A stretch of DNA of 64,000 nucleotides from Oscillospiraceae bacterium. GTDB lineage: Bacteria; Bacillota; Clostridia; Oscillospirales; Oscillospiraceae. This document shows, piece by piece, positions 15,598 to 25,327 of this stretch. The notes under the pieces are model-generated. The model did not search any database, had not been told where the DNA came from, and saw only the letters and a program-made list of their open reading frames with translations. Positions within the stretch are counted from its first letter, which is position 1; the number at the start of each line of letters is the position of its first letter. The stretch is taken from contig JAGFXR010000004.1 in assembly GCA_017861365.1 (NCBI GenBank), positions 55,796-119,795 of the forward strand, given 5' to 3'. The translations under genes were made by a program, and so were the position numbers.

Positions 15598-16833
15598 ATG
15601 GATCACGGAGATGTTGCATGGATGTTAACATCCTCGGCGCTGGTTTTCATTATGACACCTGGACTTGCATTTTTCTACGGCGGCATGGTGAAACGGAAGA
15701 ATGTTGTAAACACGATTATGATGTCGGCAGTACTTATGGGCACCGCTTCTATCCTTTGGGTACTGATTGGTTTCTCTCTGTCCTTCAGCGGCGACGTTGG
15801 CGGAATTTTCGGAAATCTGAATTGGTTTGGTCTGAATTTCGACTCCCTGACAGACTCCACCCTTGCGTATCCCAATACCCTGGCTTTTGCCATCTTCCAG
15901 ATGATGTTCGCCATCATCACACCGGCATTGATTACGGGTGCGATCGCTGAGAGAATGAAGTTTTCTTCCCTTGTGATCTTTACCACCATCTGGTCCATTA
16001 TTGTGTATTATCCTCTGGCTCACATGGTCTGGGGCGGCGGCTTCCTGTATCAGCTCGGCGCCGTTGACTTTGCCGGCGGCAATGTCGTACATATCAGCTC
16101 CGGTGTCAGTGCCCTTGTCCTGTCCATCGTGCTGGGCAAACGCAAAAATTTTGGCAAAGCGTCTTATCATCCCCACAATGCCCCCTTTGTCTTTTTGGGT
16201 GCCGCGCTGCTCTGGTTCGGCTGGTTCGGCTTTAACGGCGGCAGCGCCTGTGCTGCCAACGAGCTGGCAATCCACGCCTTTATGACCACCAATACCGCTG
16301 CGGCTGCGGCAATGCTCTCCTGGCTCCTGATCGAAGTGGCCAAAAACGGCAAGCCCACGCTGGTGGGTGCTTCCACCGGCATGGTTATTGGTCTGGTTGC
16401 CATTACGCCGGGTGCCGGCTTTGTACCCATATGGGCTTCCATCATCATCGGCGCTCTGGTCAGCCCCATCTGCTACTTCTTCATCAGTGTCGTAAAGCCG
16501 AAATTCGGATATGACGATGCCCTCGACGTGTTTGGCTGCCACGGCATCGGCGGTATGTGGGGCGGAATCGCAACCGGCCTGTTTGCAAAGTCTTCCATCA
16601 ACTCCGCCGCTCAATGGGACGGCTTGGTTTTCGGTGATGCAAACTTATTTGTACGCCAGTTGGCCGCAATCGGCGTTACAATTGTCGTCGCCGTTGTGGG
16701 CACTCTCATTGCCGCCGGTATTGCTTCTCTCATCACGAAAGGAATTAAAGTTTCCAAGAAGGATGAGGAGCTTGGTCTTGACCGTTCCGAGCACGGTGAG
16801 TCCGGTTACCCCGCATTCAACGGTATGGACTAA
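15598..16833 (+). CDS. amtB: Ammonium transporter, Amt family
   Basis: Trimeric membrane channel taking up ammonium when nitrogen is scarce. 411 residues with eleven predicted helices. It opens with GDVAWMLTSSALVFIMTPGLAFFYGGMV, and the twin pore histidines fall in VVHISSGVSAL and DVFGCHGIGGMWGG. The start is ATG 15598, with AAGGAG 9 nt upstream; a GTG at 15589 overlaps that site. The PII gene follows 24 nt downstream, the classic amtB-glnK pair in which PII plugs the channel. Confidence 0.96.
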   Translation: MDHGDVAWMLTSSALVFIMTPGLAFFYGGMVKRKNVVNTIMMSAVLMGTASILWVLIGFSLSFSGDVGGIFGNLNWFGLNFDSLTDSTLAYPNTLAFAIFQMMFAIITPALITGAIAERMKFSSLVIFTTIWSIIVYYPLAHMVWGGGFLYQLGAVDFAGGNVVHISSGVSALVLSIVLGKRKNFGKASYHPHNAPFVFLGAALLWFGWFGFNGGSACAANELAIHAFMTTNTAAAAAMLSWLLIEVAKNGKPTLVGASTGMVIGLVAITPGAGFVPIWASIIIGALVSPICYFFISVVKPKFGYDDALDVFGCHGIGGMWGGIATGLFAKSSINSAAQWDGLVFGDANLFVRQLAAIGVTIVVAVVGTLIAAGIASLITKGIKVSKKDEELGLDRSEHGESGYPAFNGMD

Positions 16834-16857
16834 TTTGAACGGAAAAGGGGTTAAAGA

Positions 16858-17199
16858 ATGAAAAAGATTGAAGCCTATATTCGGCCCGAGAAGCTGGAGG
16901 AAATCAAGGAAATTCTTGAATCACTCCATCTGAATGGTCTGAGCATCATGCAGGTCATGGGCTGCGGCAACCAGAAGGGCTGGAAGGAATATGTCCGTGG
17001 TTCCGAAGTGGAATATAATTTTCTCCACAAAATCAAAATTGAAATGTTTGTTTTGGATGAACAGGTGGACGCTGTCGTTACGAGCATTTTAGACAAAGCT
17101 TATACCGGCGAGTGCGGCGACGGAAAAATCTTTATCTCTGACATTGGAGACGCCATTCGTATCCGCACCAAGGAACGCGGAGACGCGGCTGTAAGGTAA
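16858..17199 (+). CDS. glnK: PII nitrogen regulatory protein, GlnK type
   Basis: Small trimeric signal protein binding ATP/ADP and 2-oxoglutarate; it should block AmtB when nitrogen is ample. 113 residues starting MKKIEAYIRPEKLEEIKEIL, with the T-loop segment KGWKEYVRGSEVEYNFLHK and the C-terminal TGECGDGKIFISDI block. In enterobacterial PII the residue before RG in the T-loop is the uridylylated Tyr51; here it is Val with Tyr just before it, so classic uridylylation is doubtful. Confidence 0.93.
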   Translation: MKKIEAYIRPEKLEEIKEILESLHLNGLSIMQVMGCGNQKGWKEYVRGSEVEYNFLHKIKIEMFVLDEQVDAVVTSILDKAYTGECGDGKIFISDIGDAIRIRTKERGDAAVR

Positions 17200-17219
17200 A
17201 TTTTTTGTTCATCTAAGTA

Positions 17220-17255
17220 AAAAAGGGCCTCCTGCCACGGCAGGAGGCCCTTTTT
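17220..17255. terminator. Bidirectional terminator between glnK and eno
   Basis: AAAAAGGGCCTCCTGC pairs with GCAGGAGGCCCTTTTT around a 4-nt loop. A-run and T-run on opposite sides let it serve both convergent genes. Confidence 0.9.
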
Positions 17256-17270
17256 CCAATTGAAGAACCT

Positions 17271-18581
<1,311 letters not shown>

Positions 18582-18756
18582 TCACTTGTAGTAATCCTCT
18601 CATATCTCATAGATTGCTCACGCACATCTATCATTACACTCGTTATGAGTTCCTGTCGCAATCCCGCCAGCGGTGCGCCAAATCAGCATCCGTTCAATAT
18701 GCTCTTTCCGCACCTGTCAATTGATATAGCGGCAAACCCGCCTTCGTGGGTTGCCA

Positions 18757-20265
18757 TCATATAATCAGCGTTTTTCCGTCCATTTCCTTCGGTGTTTCCA
18801 ATCCCATCAGATCCAGCATGGTAGGCGCAATATCAGCAAGCCTCCCATCGCGGAGGCTGACCTGTGCTCCGACAATATAAAAGGGAACCGGATTTGTGGT
18901 GTGGGCAGTAAATGGCGATCCGTCCGCTTCCTTCATTTGCTCCGCGTTGCCGTGATCAGCCGTGATCAGCGTAATCCCTCCCATTTCCGTGGTGGCTTTC
19001 ACAACCTCTCCCACAGAATGGTCCACGGTCTCCACAGCCCGCACCGCAGCCGCCTCCACGCCTGTATGACCAACCATGTCGCAGTTAGCGAAATTCAGGA
19101 TAATCACATCATAGGCGCCGCTCTTAATGCGCTCCACCGCTTCTTCAGTCACTTTGTGAGCACTCATTTCGGGCATCAAGTCATAGGTTGCCACCTTGGG
19201 AGAGGGAATCAGCACCCGGTCCTCTCCGGGAAACACCGCCTCGGTTCCGCCGTTGAAAAAGAATGTCACGTGGGCGTATTTTTCCGTCTCCGCAATGCGC
19301 AGCTGTGTCAGCCCCAACCGGCTGATATACTCTCCGAAAATATTATTGAGCTTATTGCGCGGATACGCAACTGTGACATTGGGCATTTCAGCGTCATACT
19401 CCGTGGTGCAGACAAAATGAACCGGAAGAAAGCCGTTCTTCCGCTCCACCTTTGTAAACATCTCATCCACAAAGCAGCGGGTAATCTCCCGGGCGCGGTC
19501 AGGGCGAAAATTGAAGCAGATCACCGAGTCCCCGGCCTGAATCACTCCGTTGGGGTCGCAGATAATAGGCTCCACAAATTCATCGGTCACCCCGGCGTCA
19601 TAAGAGTCCTGCACTGCTTTTACCGCGTCCTCCGCTGGGCGTCCCTCGCCCAGTACCATCGCGTCATAGGCACGCTGAACCCGCTCCCATCTGGAATCCC
19701 GGTCCATGGCATAGTAACGCCCTGTGACCGTGGCCAGCACGGCGCCAGTTTTTTGACATTCCTTCAGACAATCGGCCACAAAGCGCTTTCCCGAGGTAGG
19801 CGACACGTCGCGCCCATCCAGAAAAGCATGCACATAGATCGGTGAAACGCCCTGTGCCGCCGCCATTTTGAGAAGCGCGGAGAGATGAGCCACATGACTG
19901 TGTACGCCGCCGTCGGACAAAAGCCCTATCAGGTGAAGAACGCTTCCCTGCACCTTGCAGGCCTCCATCGCCTCCAGATAAGCGGCGTTGTTGAAAAATG
20001 AACCGTCCTCAATAGCACAGCTAATGCGGGGCAGATCCTGAAAGACCACACGCCCCGCACCGATATTTGTATGGCCCACCTCACTGTTTCCGATTTGACC
20101 TTCCGGTAATCCAACATCCAATCCCGAAGCTGAAAGCCTGCAACCTGGCGCTTCTCCGAAAATACGATTCAAATTAGGGCAGTGTGCCTCCGCAATCGCG
20201 TTTCCGTCGGTTTCATCCCGCAGACCAAATCCATCCATGATAATAAGCGTTGTGGGTGTTTTCAT
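18757..20265 (-). CDS. gpmI: Phosphoglycerate mutase, cofactor-independent (iPGM)
   Basis: Interconverts 3- and 2-phosphoglycerate with two manganese ions and a phosphoserine intermediate, without 2,3-bisphosphoglycerate. The alkaline-phosphatase-like core is visible: IIMDGFGLR, the catalytic Ser in GQIGNSEVGHTNIGAGR, the HLIGLLSDGGVHSH motif, HAFLDGRDVSP and the metal-binding TADHGNAEQM. 502 residues, usual length. It lies between tpiA and eno; manganese dependence makes the enzyme pH-sensitive, often linked to sporulation in Bacillus. Confidence 0.97.
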   Translation of the reverse strand: MKTPTTLIIMDGFGLRDETDGNAIAEAHCPNLNRIFGEAPGCRLSASGLDVGLPEGQIGNSEVGHTNIGAGRVVFQDLPRISCAIEDGSFFNNAAYLEAMEACKVQGSVLHLIGLLSDGGVHSHVAHLSALLKMAAAQGVSPIYVHAFLDGRDVSPTSGKRFVADCLKECQKTGAVLATVTGRYYAMDRDSRWERVQRAYDAMVLGEGRPAEDAVKAVQDSYDAGVTDEFVEPIICDPNGVIQAGDSVICFNFRPDRAREITRCFVDEMFTKVERKNGFLPVHFVCTTEYDAEMPNVTVAYPRNKLNNIFGEYISRLGLTQLRIAETEKYAHVTFFFNGGTEAVFPGEDRVLIPSPKVATYDLMPEMSAHKVTEEAVERIKSGAYDVIILNFANCDMVGHTGVEAAAVRAVETVDHSVGEVVKATTEMGGITLITADHGNAEQMKEADGSPFTAHTTNPVPFYIVGAQVSLRDGRLADIAPTMLDLMGLETPKEMDGKTLII

Positions 20266-20342
20266 GAAATTACTCCTGCATGCAATATTCTATCCAGATA
20301 CCGCCCCCGCGACCGGTCAGGCCGCCGGGAGCGGCTTGTACG

Positions 20343-21116
20343 TCATTCCTGATTCGCCGCATTGATGATTTCCATCAGCTCAGCGGGCTTCAGGGAAGCT
20401 CCGCCGATCAGTCCTCCATCCACATCCAGCTGGGCCAAAAGCTCATAGGCGTTTTTGGCGTTCATGGAACCTCCATATTGAATGGTAACGGAACGGGCGA
20501 CGCGGGCGCCGTGGAGCTTGCGGATCACGGTGCGAATGTTCTCGCAGACCTCCTCTGCCTGTTCCGCCGTGGCGGTTTTTCCCGTTCCAATCGCCCAAAT
20601 GGGTTCATAGGCGATGATGATGCGGCGCATCTGGTCGCTGGCCACTCCCGCAAGAGCGCACTTGACCTGGTAGGAGATATATTCCATCGTCCCCCCCAGC
20701 TCCCGCTGCTCCAGTGTCTCGCCAACGCAGATAATAGGCTTCAGTCCGGTCTCGAGGGCGGCGTGCACCTTTTTATTGACGGTGACGTCGGTTTCGTTAT
20801 AATACTGGCGGCGTTCGCTGTGCCCGATGATGACATACTTCACACCGATTTCCTTTAGCATTTCCGCCGAAATCTCGCCGGTATATGCGCCGTTGGATTC
20901 AAAATGGAGGTTTTGCGCGCCGATAACCACTCGGGTATCCTTAAACAGCCTGATGGCAGCGGGAATATCCACATAAGGTACACAGAGCACCACATCGCAC
21001 CATTTATGTTTTCCCAGCATGGGCTTTAAGGTTTCCGCAAAGGCTTTTGTCTCGCTGAGAGTCATGTTCATTTTCCAGTTGCCCGCGATGACGGTTTTTC
21101 TGTACTTGCGATTCAT
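20343..21116 (-). CDS. tpiA: Triosephosphate isomerase
   Basis: Interconverts dihydroxyacetone phosphate and glyceraldehyde 3-phosphate. TIM barrel of 257 residues with the catalytic Lys in AGNWKMNM, catalytic His in IIGHSERRQYY, catalytic Glu in IAYEPIWAIGTGKTA and the phosphate-binding QYGGSMNAKN. GAAAGGTTTG precedes the ATG. Third gene of the glycolytic cluster. Confidence 0.97.
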   Translation of the reverse strand: MNRKYRKTVIAGNWKMNMTLSETKAFAETLKPMLGKHKWCDVVLCVPYVDIPAAIRLFKDTRVVIGAQNLHFESNGAYTGEISAEMLKEIGVKYVIIGHSERRQYYNETDVTVNKKVHAALETGLKPIICVGETLEQRELGGTMEYISYQVKCALAGVASDQMRRIIIAYEPIWAIGTGKTATAEQAEEVCENIRTVIRKLHGARVARSVTIQYGGSMNAKNAYELLAQLDVDGGLIGGASLKPAELMEIINAANQE

Positions 21117-21177
21117 CTTGAGATCAAACCTTTCTTTTCAAATTGAGGGAACACTGCGCACCCTCCACTCCAACTGA

Positions 21178-22368
21178 TTATCGATCCATAAGACAAGCGA
21201 TACCCGGCAGCTCCAGCCCTTCCAGGAATTCCAGCGAGGCTCCGCCCCCCGTGGAAATGTGGGTCATTCTGTCCGCAAACCCCAGCTGCTCCACCGCGGC
21301 GGCGGAATCTCCCCCACCGACAATGGTAATGGCGTTGCTCTCCGCCATTGCACGGGCAATGGCACGGGTTCCCTCCGCGAATTGAGGAAACTCAAAAACG
21401 CCCATCGGCCCGTTCCAGATCACGGTTCCGGCATGGCGAATTGCCTCGGAAAAGAGCGCGATGGTCTTTTGCCCGATGTCCAGACCCATCAGAGCGTCAT
21501 CCATACCGCCCTCCACCGGAATGGGAACCGCGTCCGGTGAAAATTCGGTGGCCGCCAGATTGTCCAGAGGAATGAGAAGCTGCGTACCCTTGTCCCTGGC
21601 CTTACTGATCATATCCCGGGCATAGTCCAGCTTATCCTCCTCGCAGAGGGACTTTCCGATGCTCTGTCCCATGGCTTTCATAAAGGTATAAGTCATACCT
21701 CCGCCGATGATCACGGTATCCGCGATGTCCAACAGATGATTAATTACGCCGATCTTATCTGAAACCTTTGACCCGCCCAGGATCGCAACCAGAGGGCGGT
21801 GAGGCGCGTTTAACGCTTTTCCCATGACGGAAAGCTCCTTTTCCAGCAGGAGCCCCGCCACGGCAGGCAGGTATTGAGCAATTCCCGCCGTGGATGCATG
21901 CGCCCGATGGACGGTGCCGAATGAGTCGGATACGAAGAGATCCGCCATATCGGCCAGCGCCTTGGCAAAGGCAGGGTCATTTTGTTCTTCCTCAGGATGG
22001 TAGCGAAGATTTTCCAGCAGCAGCACCTCGCCAGGCTTGAGCGCGGCGGCCTTGCTCTTTGCATCCTCCCCGATCACATCCCGGGCCATTTCAACAGGAC
22101 GCTTCAGCAAAGCAGACAGGTGCCGCGCCACAGGCGCGAGGGAAAGCTCTGGCTTCCACTCTCCTTTTGGGCGCCCCATGTGAGAGCAGGCAATCACCGC
22201 AGCGCCCTCCTCAATGAGGTAATGGATGGTGGGCAGCGCGGAAGAGATACGCTTGTCATCCGCAATTTCACCGGTCTTACCGTTCATGGGGATATTAAAA
22301 TCGCAGCGCAGCAGCACCTTCTTTCCCTTTACATCGATGTCTCGCACCGTCTTTTTCTTATAATTCAC
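21178..22368 (-). CDS. pgk: Phosphoglycerate kinase
   Basis: Makes ATP from 1,3-bisphosphoglycerate and ADP in glycolysis. About 396 residues with N-terminal KKVLLRCDFNIPM, SHMGRPKGEW, the hinge region LAILGGSKVSDKIGVI and the nucleotide-binding TIVGGGDSAAA. I start at the GTG at 22368 (MNYKKKTVRDIDV): AAAGGAG lies 8 nt upstream, while the ATG at 22386 has none. The usual gapA partner is not next to it; trmL is instead. Confidence 0.96.
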   Translation of the reverse strand: MNYKKKTVRDIDVKGKKVLLRCDFNIPMNGKTGEIADDKRISSALPTIHYLIEEGAAVIACSHMGRPKGEWKPELSLAPVARHLSALLKRPVEMARDVIGEDAKSKAAALKPGEVLLLENLRYHPEEEQNDPAFAKALADMADLFVSDSFGTVHRAHASTAGIAQYLPAVAGLLLEKELSVMGKALNAPHRPLVAILGGSKVSDKIGVINHLLDIADTVIIGGGMTYTFMKAMGQSIGKSLCEEDKLDYARDMISKARDKGTQLLIPLDNLAATEFSPDAVPIPVEGGMDDALMGLDIGQKTIALFSEAIRHAGTVIWNGPMGVFEFPQFAEGTRAIARAMAESNAITIVGGGDSAAAVEQLGFADRMTHISTGGGASLEFLEGLELPGIACLMDR

Positions 22369-22408
22369 AAATTTGACTCCTTTCACGACATAGAGGCTCC
22401 TTTGCCCG

Positions 22409-22891
22409 CTATGCCTTCATCGCCCCTTCTCCCATTAGGTGGGGAAACCCTTGCTGCCGCAACGCTTCGTAAGTAATAATCGCGACAGAATTGGCGAGGT
22501 TCAGACTGCGGGCATCCTCTCGCATGGGAATGCGAATACAGCGTTCCACATGCTCAAAGCGAAAATATTCCGGTAATCCCGCTGTTTCCTTTCCGAAAAA
22601 AAGGTAACAGTCATCACGGAACACAGCTTCGTGATAGGAGTAGGGTGCTTTTGTGGTGGCAAGCCATAAATCAGGCTTGGGATGCTTCATAAAAAAATCG
22701 TCTAGATGATCATAAACAGATATGTCCACCATGCTCCAGTAATCCAGACCCGCCCGTCTAACCGCCTTATCGCTGATGTCAAAGCCCAGCGGCCGGATCA
22801 GATGGAGCCGGCTCCTGGTCGCGGCACAGGTGCGTGCTATATTACCGGTATTCATTGGAATCTCCGGTTCCACTAATACAATGTTAACCAC
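22409..22891 (-). CDS. trmL: tRNA (cytidine/uridine-34-2'-O)-methyltransferase TrmL
   Basis: SPOUT-class enzyme that 2'-O-methylates the wobble base of leucine tRNAs. 160 residues with VNIVLVEPEIPMNTGNIARTC at the start, FGKETAGLPEYF in the middle and the knot signature IPMREDARSLNLANSVAI near the end. The start is GTG 22891 with AGAAGGAG upstream. It has the only good promoter of the cluster and lies 40 bp before pgk, so it probably heads the glycolytic operon. Confidence 0.93.
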   Translation of the reverse strand: MVNIVLVEPEIPMNTGNIARTCAATRSRLHLIRPLGFDISDKAVRRAGLDYWSMVDISVYDHLDDFFMKHPKPDLWLATTKAPYSYHEAVFRDDCYLFFGKETAGLPEYFRFEHVERCIRIPMREDARSLNLANSVAIITYEALRQQGFPHLMGEGAMKA

Positions 22892-22929
22892 ACGTGCGCT
22901 CCTTCTTGCTAGAACATGACATATGGTAT

Positions 22930-22958
22930 ATTGTAACCCCGTTCTTTCCCTTTTTCAA
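22930..22958 (-). promoter_or_regulatory. Promoter of trmL and probably the glycolytic operon
   Basis: Minus strand: TTGAAA (22958-22953), 17-bp spacer, TACAAT (22935-22930). It is about 30 bp from the trmL start. Confidence 0.7.
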
Positions 22959-23005
22959 TATTAAAAGGGCAAAATGATGAAATTAATTGCGCTTTTTTTG
23001 CCTAA

Positions 23006-23034
23006 TGGACAGATTTCCTCCTCTGTGATATGAT
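23006..23034 (+). promoter_or_regulatory. Promoter of proBA
   Basis: TGGACA (23006-23011), 17-bp spacer, TATGAT (23029-23034), about 100 nt before proB. I see no T-box in the leader. Confidence 0.6.
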
Positions 23035-23142
23035 AATAAACAGCAATCTGCCAAATCCCTTTTCGGCATAAGCCTTCATAGCTTAAAAAACACGATTATT
23101 TTTTTCAGTTAGCATAACCAGAAAACAGGAAGGACAGTCATC

Positions 23143-23949
23143 ATGGAACAGAACTTCAAAAATCTGCGTATTGTGGTCAAGGTCGGAACCTCGACCCTGA
23201 CCCGGGAGGACGGGGCTCTGAATTTGCGGAGCATCGACCATCTGGCCCGGGTTCTCTCCGACCTTCACGGCATGGGCCACGAGATCATTCTGGTCTCCTC
23301 CGGCGCCATCGCCATCGGAGCCGGAAAGCTCAGAATGCCGGGACGGCCAACCGAGCTTCGGATCAAGCAGGCCGCCGCCGCGGTTGGACAATGTGAAATG
23401 ATGCATATTTACGATAAATTTTTTGGAGAATACGGGCACACTGTGGCTCAAATTCTGCTTTCGGGAGAGGACGTAGCTCACAAGCGCCGGGCTTCCCATC
23501 TCTCCGGCACCTTCTCCGCCCTGCTGGAGCTGAAATGCATTCCCATTGTCAATGAAAACGATTCGGTATCCTCTGCCGAAATTGAAACCGGCAGGGAAAA
23601 GATTCTGGGAGACAACGACACCCTCTCCGCCATTGTCGCCCGCCTCTGCGGTGCCGACCTTCTGGTTCTGCTGTCCGATATCGACGGACTCTACGACAGC
23701 GATCCCAGAAAAAACCCCGATGCGCACCTGATCCCTCATGTCTCCGAGCTGACGCCGGAAATTTACGGGCTGGCAGGAGGCGCCGGCAGCAGCTGGGGTA
23801 CCGGCGGAATGTCCACCAAGCTCGCCGCCGCTTCGGTGGCCCTGACAAACGGCTTTGACATGGTCATTACCAACGGCGCGCGTATGGAGGATCTCTACGA
23901 CATCGCCCTGGGCAAAAGCATCGGTACCCGATTTTCCAAAACCCATTGA
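23143..23949 (+). CDS. proB: Glutamate 5-kinase, short form
   Basis: First step of proline synthesis, phosphorylating glutamate. Amino-acid-kinase fold with VVKVGTSTLT, VSSGAIAIGAGKL, IPIVNENDSVSS, GDNDTLSAIVA and GTGGMSTKLAAA. At 268 residues it ends after the kinase domain and lacks the C-terminal PUA domain of the E. coli enzyme; short forms are common. GGAAGGACAG precedes the ATG. proA follows 71 nt later. Confidence 0.95.
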   Translation: MEQNFKNLRIVVKVGTSTLTREDGALNLRSIDHLARVLSDLHGMGHEIILVSSGAIAIGAGKLRMPGRPTELRIKQAAAAVGQCEMMHIYDKFFGEYGHTVAQILLSGEDVAHKRRASHLSGTFSALLELKCIPIVNENDSVSSAEIETGREKILGDNDTLSAIVARLCGADLLVLLSDIDGLYDSDPRKNPDAHLIPHVSELTPEIYGLAGGAGSSWGTGGMSTKLAAASVALTNGFDMVITNGARMEDLYDIALGKSIGTRFSKTH

Positions 23950-24020
23950 CCGTCGGATGATATTCTATGATATGCAACCTGATGTACATTGCAGCTTACA
24001 TTTGAAAGGAGCGAACAGCC

Positions 24021-25268
24021 ATGACCGTATTGGAACAACAGGGGCTTGCCGCAAAGCAGGCCGCCCGCGCGCTCTCCATCGCGGGCACCACTCAGAAAAA
24101 TGCCGCGCTGGCCGCAATCGCCGAGGGGCTGCTGTCCCATCAGGACGACATTCTCACCGCCAACGCGTCGGATTTGGAGCGCGGCAGGCAGGCCGGTTTG
24201 ACCCCCGCCCTGCTGGATCGTCTCGCGCTCTCCTCTGAGCGCGTCGCGGGAATTGTGGAGGGAGTCCGCCAGGTGGCAGCCCTTCCCGACCCCATTGGAG
24301 AGGTCATTAAGATGACCACCCGCCCCAACGGACTGACCATCGGTAAAAAAAGGGTGCCGCTGGGCGTCATTGGCATCATCTACGAGGCTCGTCCCAACGT
24401 CACCGTCGACGCGGCAATTCTCTGCCTGAAATCAGGCAACGCCACAATACTTCGCGGCGGCAAGGAAGCCATTGCCACCAACACCGCTTTGGCGGAGATC
24501 ATGAGAGCCGCGCTGGTTTCCGCCGGCCTGCCCGCGGACTGTGTATGCCTTGTGGCGGACACCAGCCGGGAGAGTGCCACAGAGCTCATGGCGCTGACAC
24601 AATATCTAGATGTGCTGATTCCCAGAGGCGGCGCGGGACTCATCCGCTCCGTGGTGGAGTACGCGAAGGTACCCGTGATTGAAACCGGTACCGGCATCTG
24701 CCATATTTATGTGGACAGCGAGGCCGATCTGGACATGGCGGCAGATATCCTTTACAACGCCAAATGCTCCCGTCCCTCCGTCTGCAATGCCGCCGAGTGC
24801 GTCCTGGTCAACCGGGCGGTAGCCTCTGCGTTTCTACCTAAGGCCGCGGCTCTGTTAAGGCAAAAGAATACACAGCTGCGCTGCGACCCGGAAGCGCTGG
24901 CGCTGCTGGGCGAGAGCGGTGTTGCGGCCTCCGACGCCGACTGGGACACGGAATTCGGCGACTATATCCTGGCCGTGAAGCTGGTAAACGATGTTGACGA
25001 GGCCATGGAGTTCATCGCACTCCACGGAACCGGGCATTCGGAATGTATTGTCAGCCAAAATTACTTTACGGTACAGCGCTTTCTCAACGAGGTGGACGCT
25101 GCCGCCGTCTACGCCAACGCCTCCACCCGCTTCACCGACGGCTTCGAATTCGGTCTCGGGGCAGAAATCGGAATTTCCACCCAAAAAATCCACGCCCGCG
25201 GGCCTATGGGTCTGGAAGAGCTGACTTCCTCCAAATTTATCGTCTACGGTACCGGTCAGGTGCGATGA
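24021..25268 (+). CDS. proA: Gamma-glutamyl phosphate reductase
   Basis: Second step of proline synthesis, NADPH-dependent reduction of glutamyl 5-phosphate to the semialdehyde. Aldehyde-dehydrogenase fold, 415 residues. It shows PLGVIGIIYEARPNVT, LRGGKEA, PRGGAGL, the catalytic Cys in CSRPSVCNAAE and the C-terminal STRFTDGFEFGLGAEIGIST. AAAGGAGCG precedes the ATG. In an operon with proB. Confidence 0.96.
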   Translation: MTVLEQQGLAAKQAARALSIAGTTQKNAALAAIAEGLLSHQDDILTANASDLERGRQAGLTPALLDRLALSSERVAGIVEGVRQVAALPDPIGEVIKMTTRPNGLTIGKKRVPLGVIGIIYEARPNVTVDAAILCLKSGNATILRGGKEAIATNTALAEIMRAALVSAGLPADCVCLVADTSRESATELMALTQYLDVLIPRGGAGLIRSVVEYAKVPVIETGTGICHIYVDSEADLDMAADILYNAKCSRPSVCNAAECVLVNRAVASAFLPKAAALLRQKNTQLRCDPEALALLGESGVAASDADWDTEFGDYILAVKLVNDVDEAMEFIALHGTGHSECIVSQNYFTVQRFLNEVDAAAVYANASTRFTDGFEFGLGAEIGISTQKIHARGPMGLEELTSSKFIVYGTGQVR

Positions 25269-25283
25269 CAGACAAACTGAAAT

Positions 25284-25326
25284 GCGCTCACACATTCTTA
25301 ACTGGGATGTGTGAGCGCGTTTTTTG
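25284..25326. terminator. Terminator between proA and the EF-G paralogue (convergent)
   Basis: GCGCTCACACAT (25284-25295) pairs perfectly with ATGTGTGAGCGC (25307-25318), followed by GTTTTTT. Confidence 0.85.
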
Positions 25327-25327
25327 A

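Noticed and set aside
15625..16614. 329-codon minus-strand ORF opposite amtB
   Set aside because: The amtB frame is unambiguous; the shadow is hydrophilic with no domain.
22959..23142. T-box or riboswitch for proBA
   Set aside because: No T-box consensus, no specifier-like stem and no terminator before proB.
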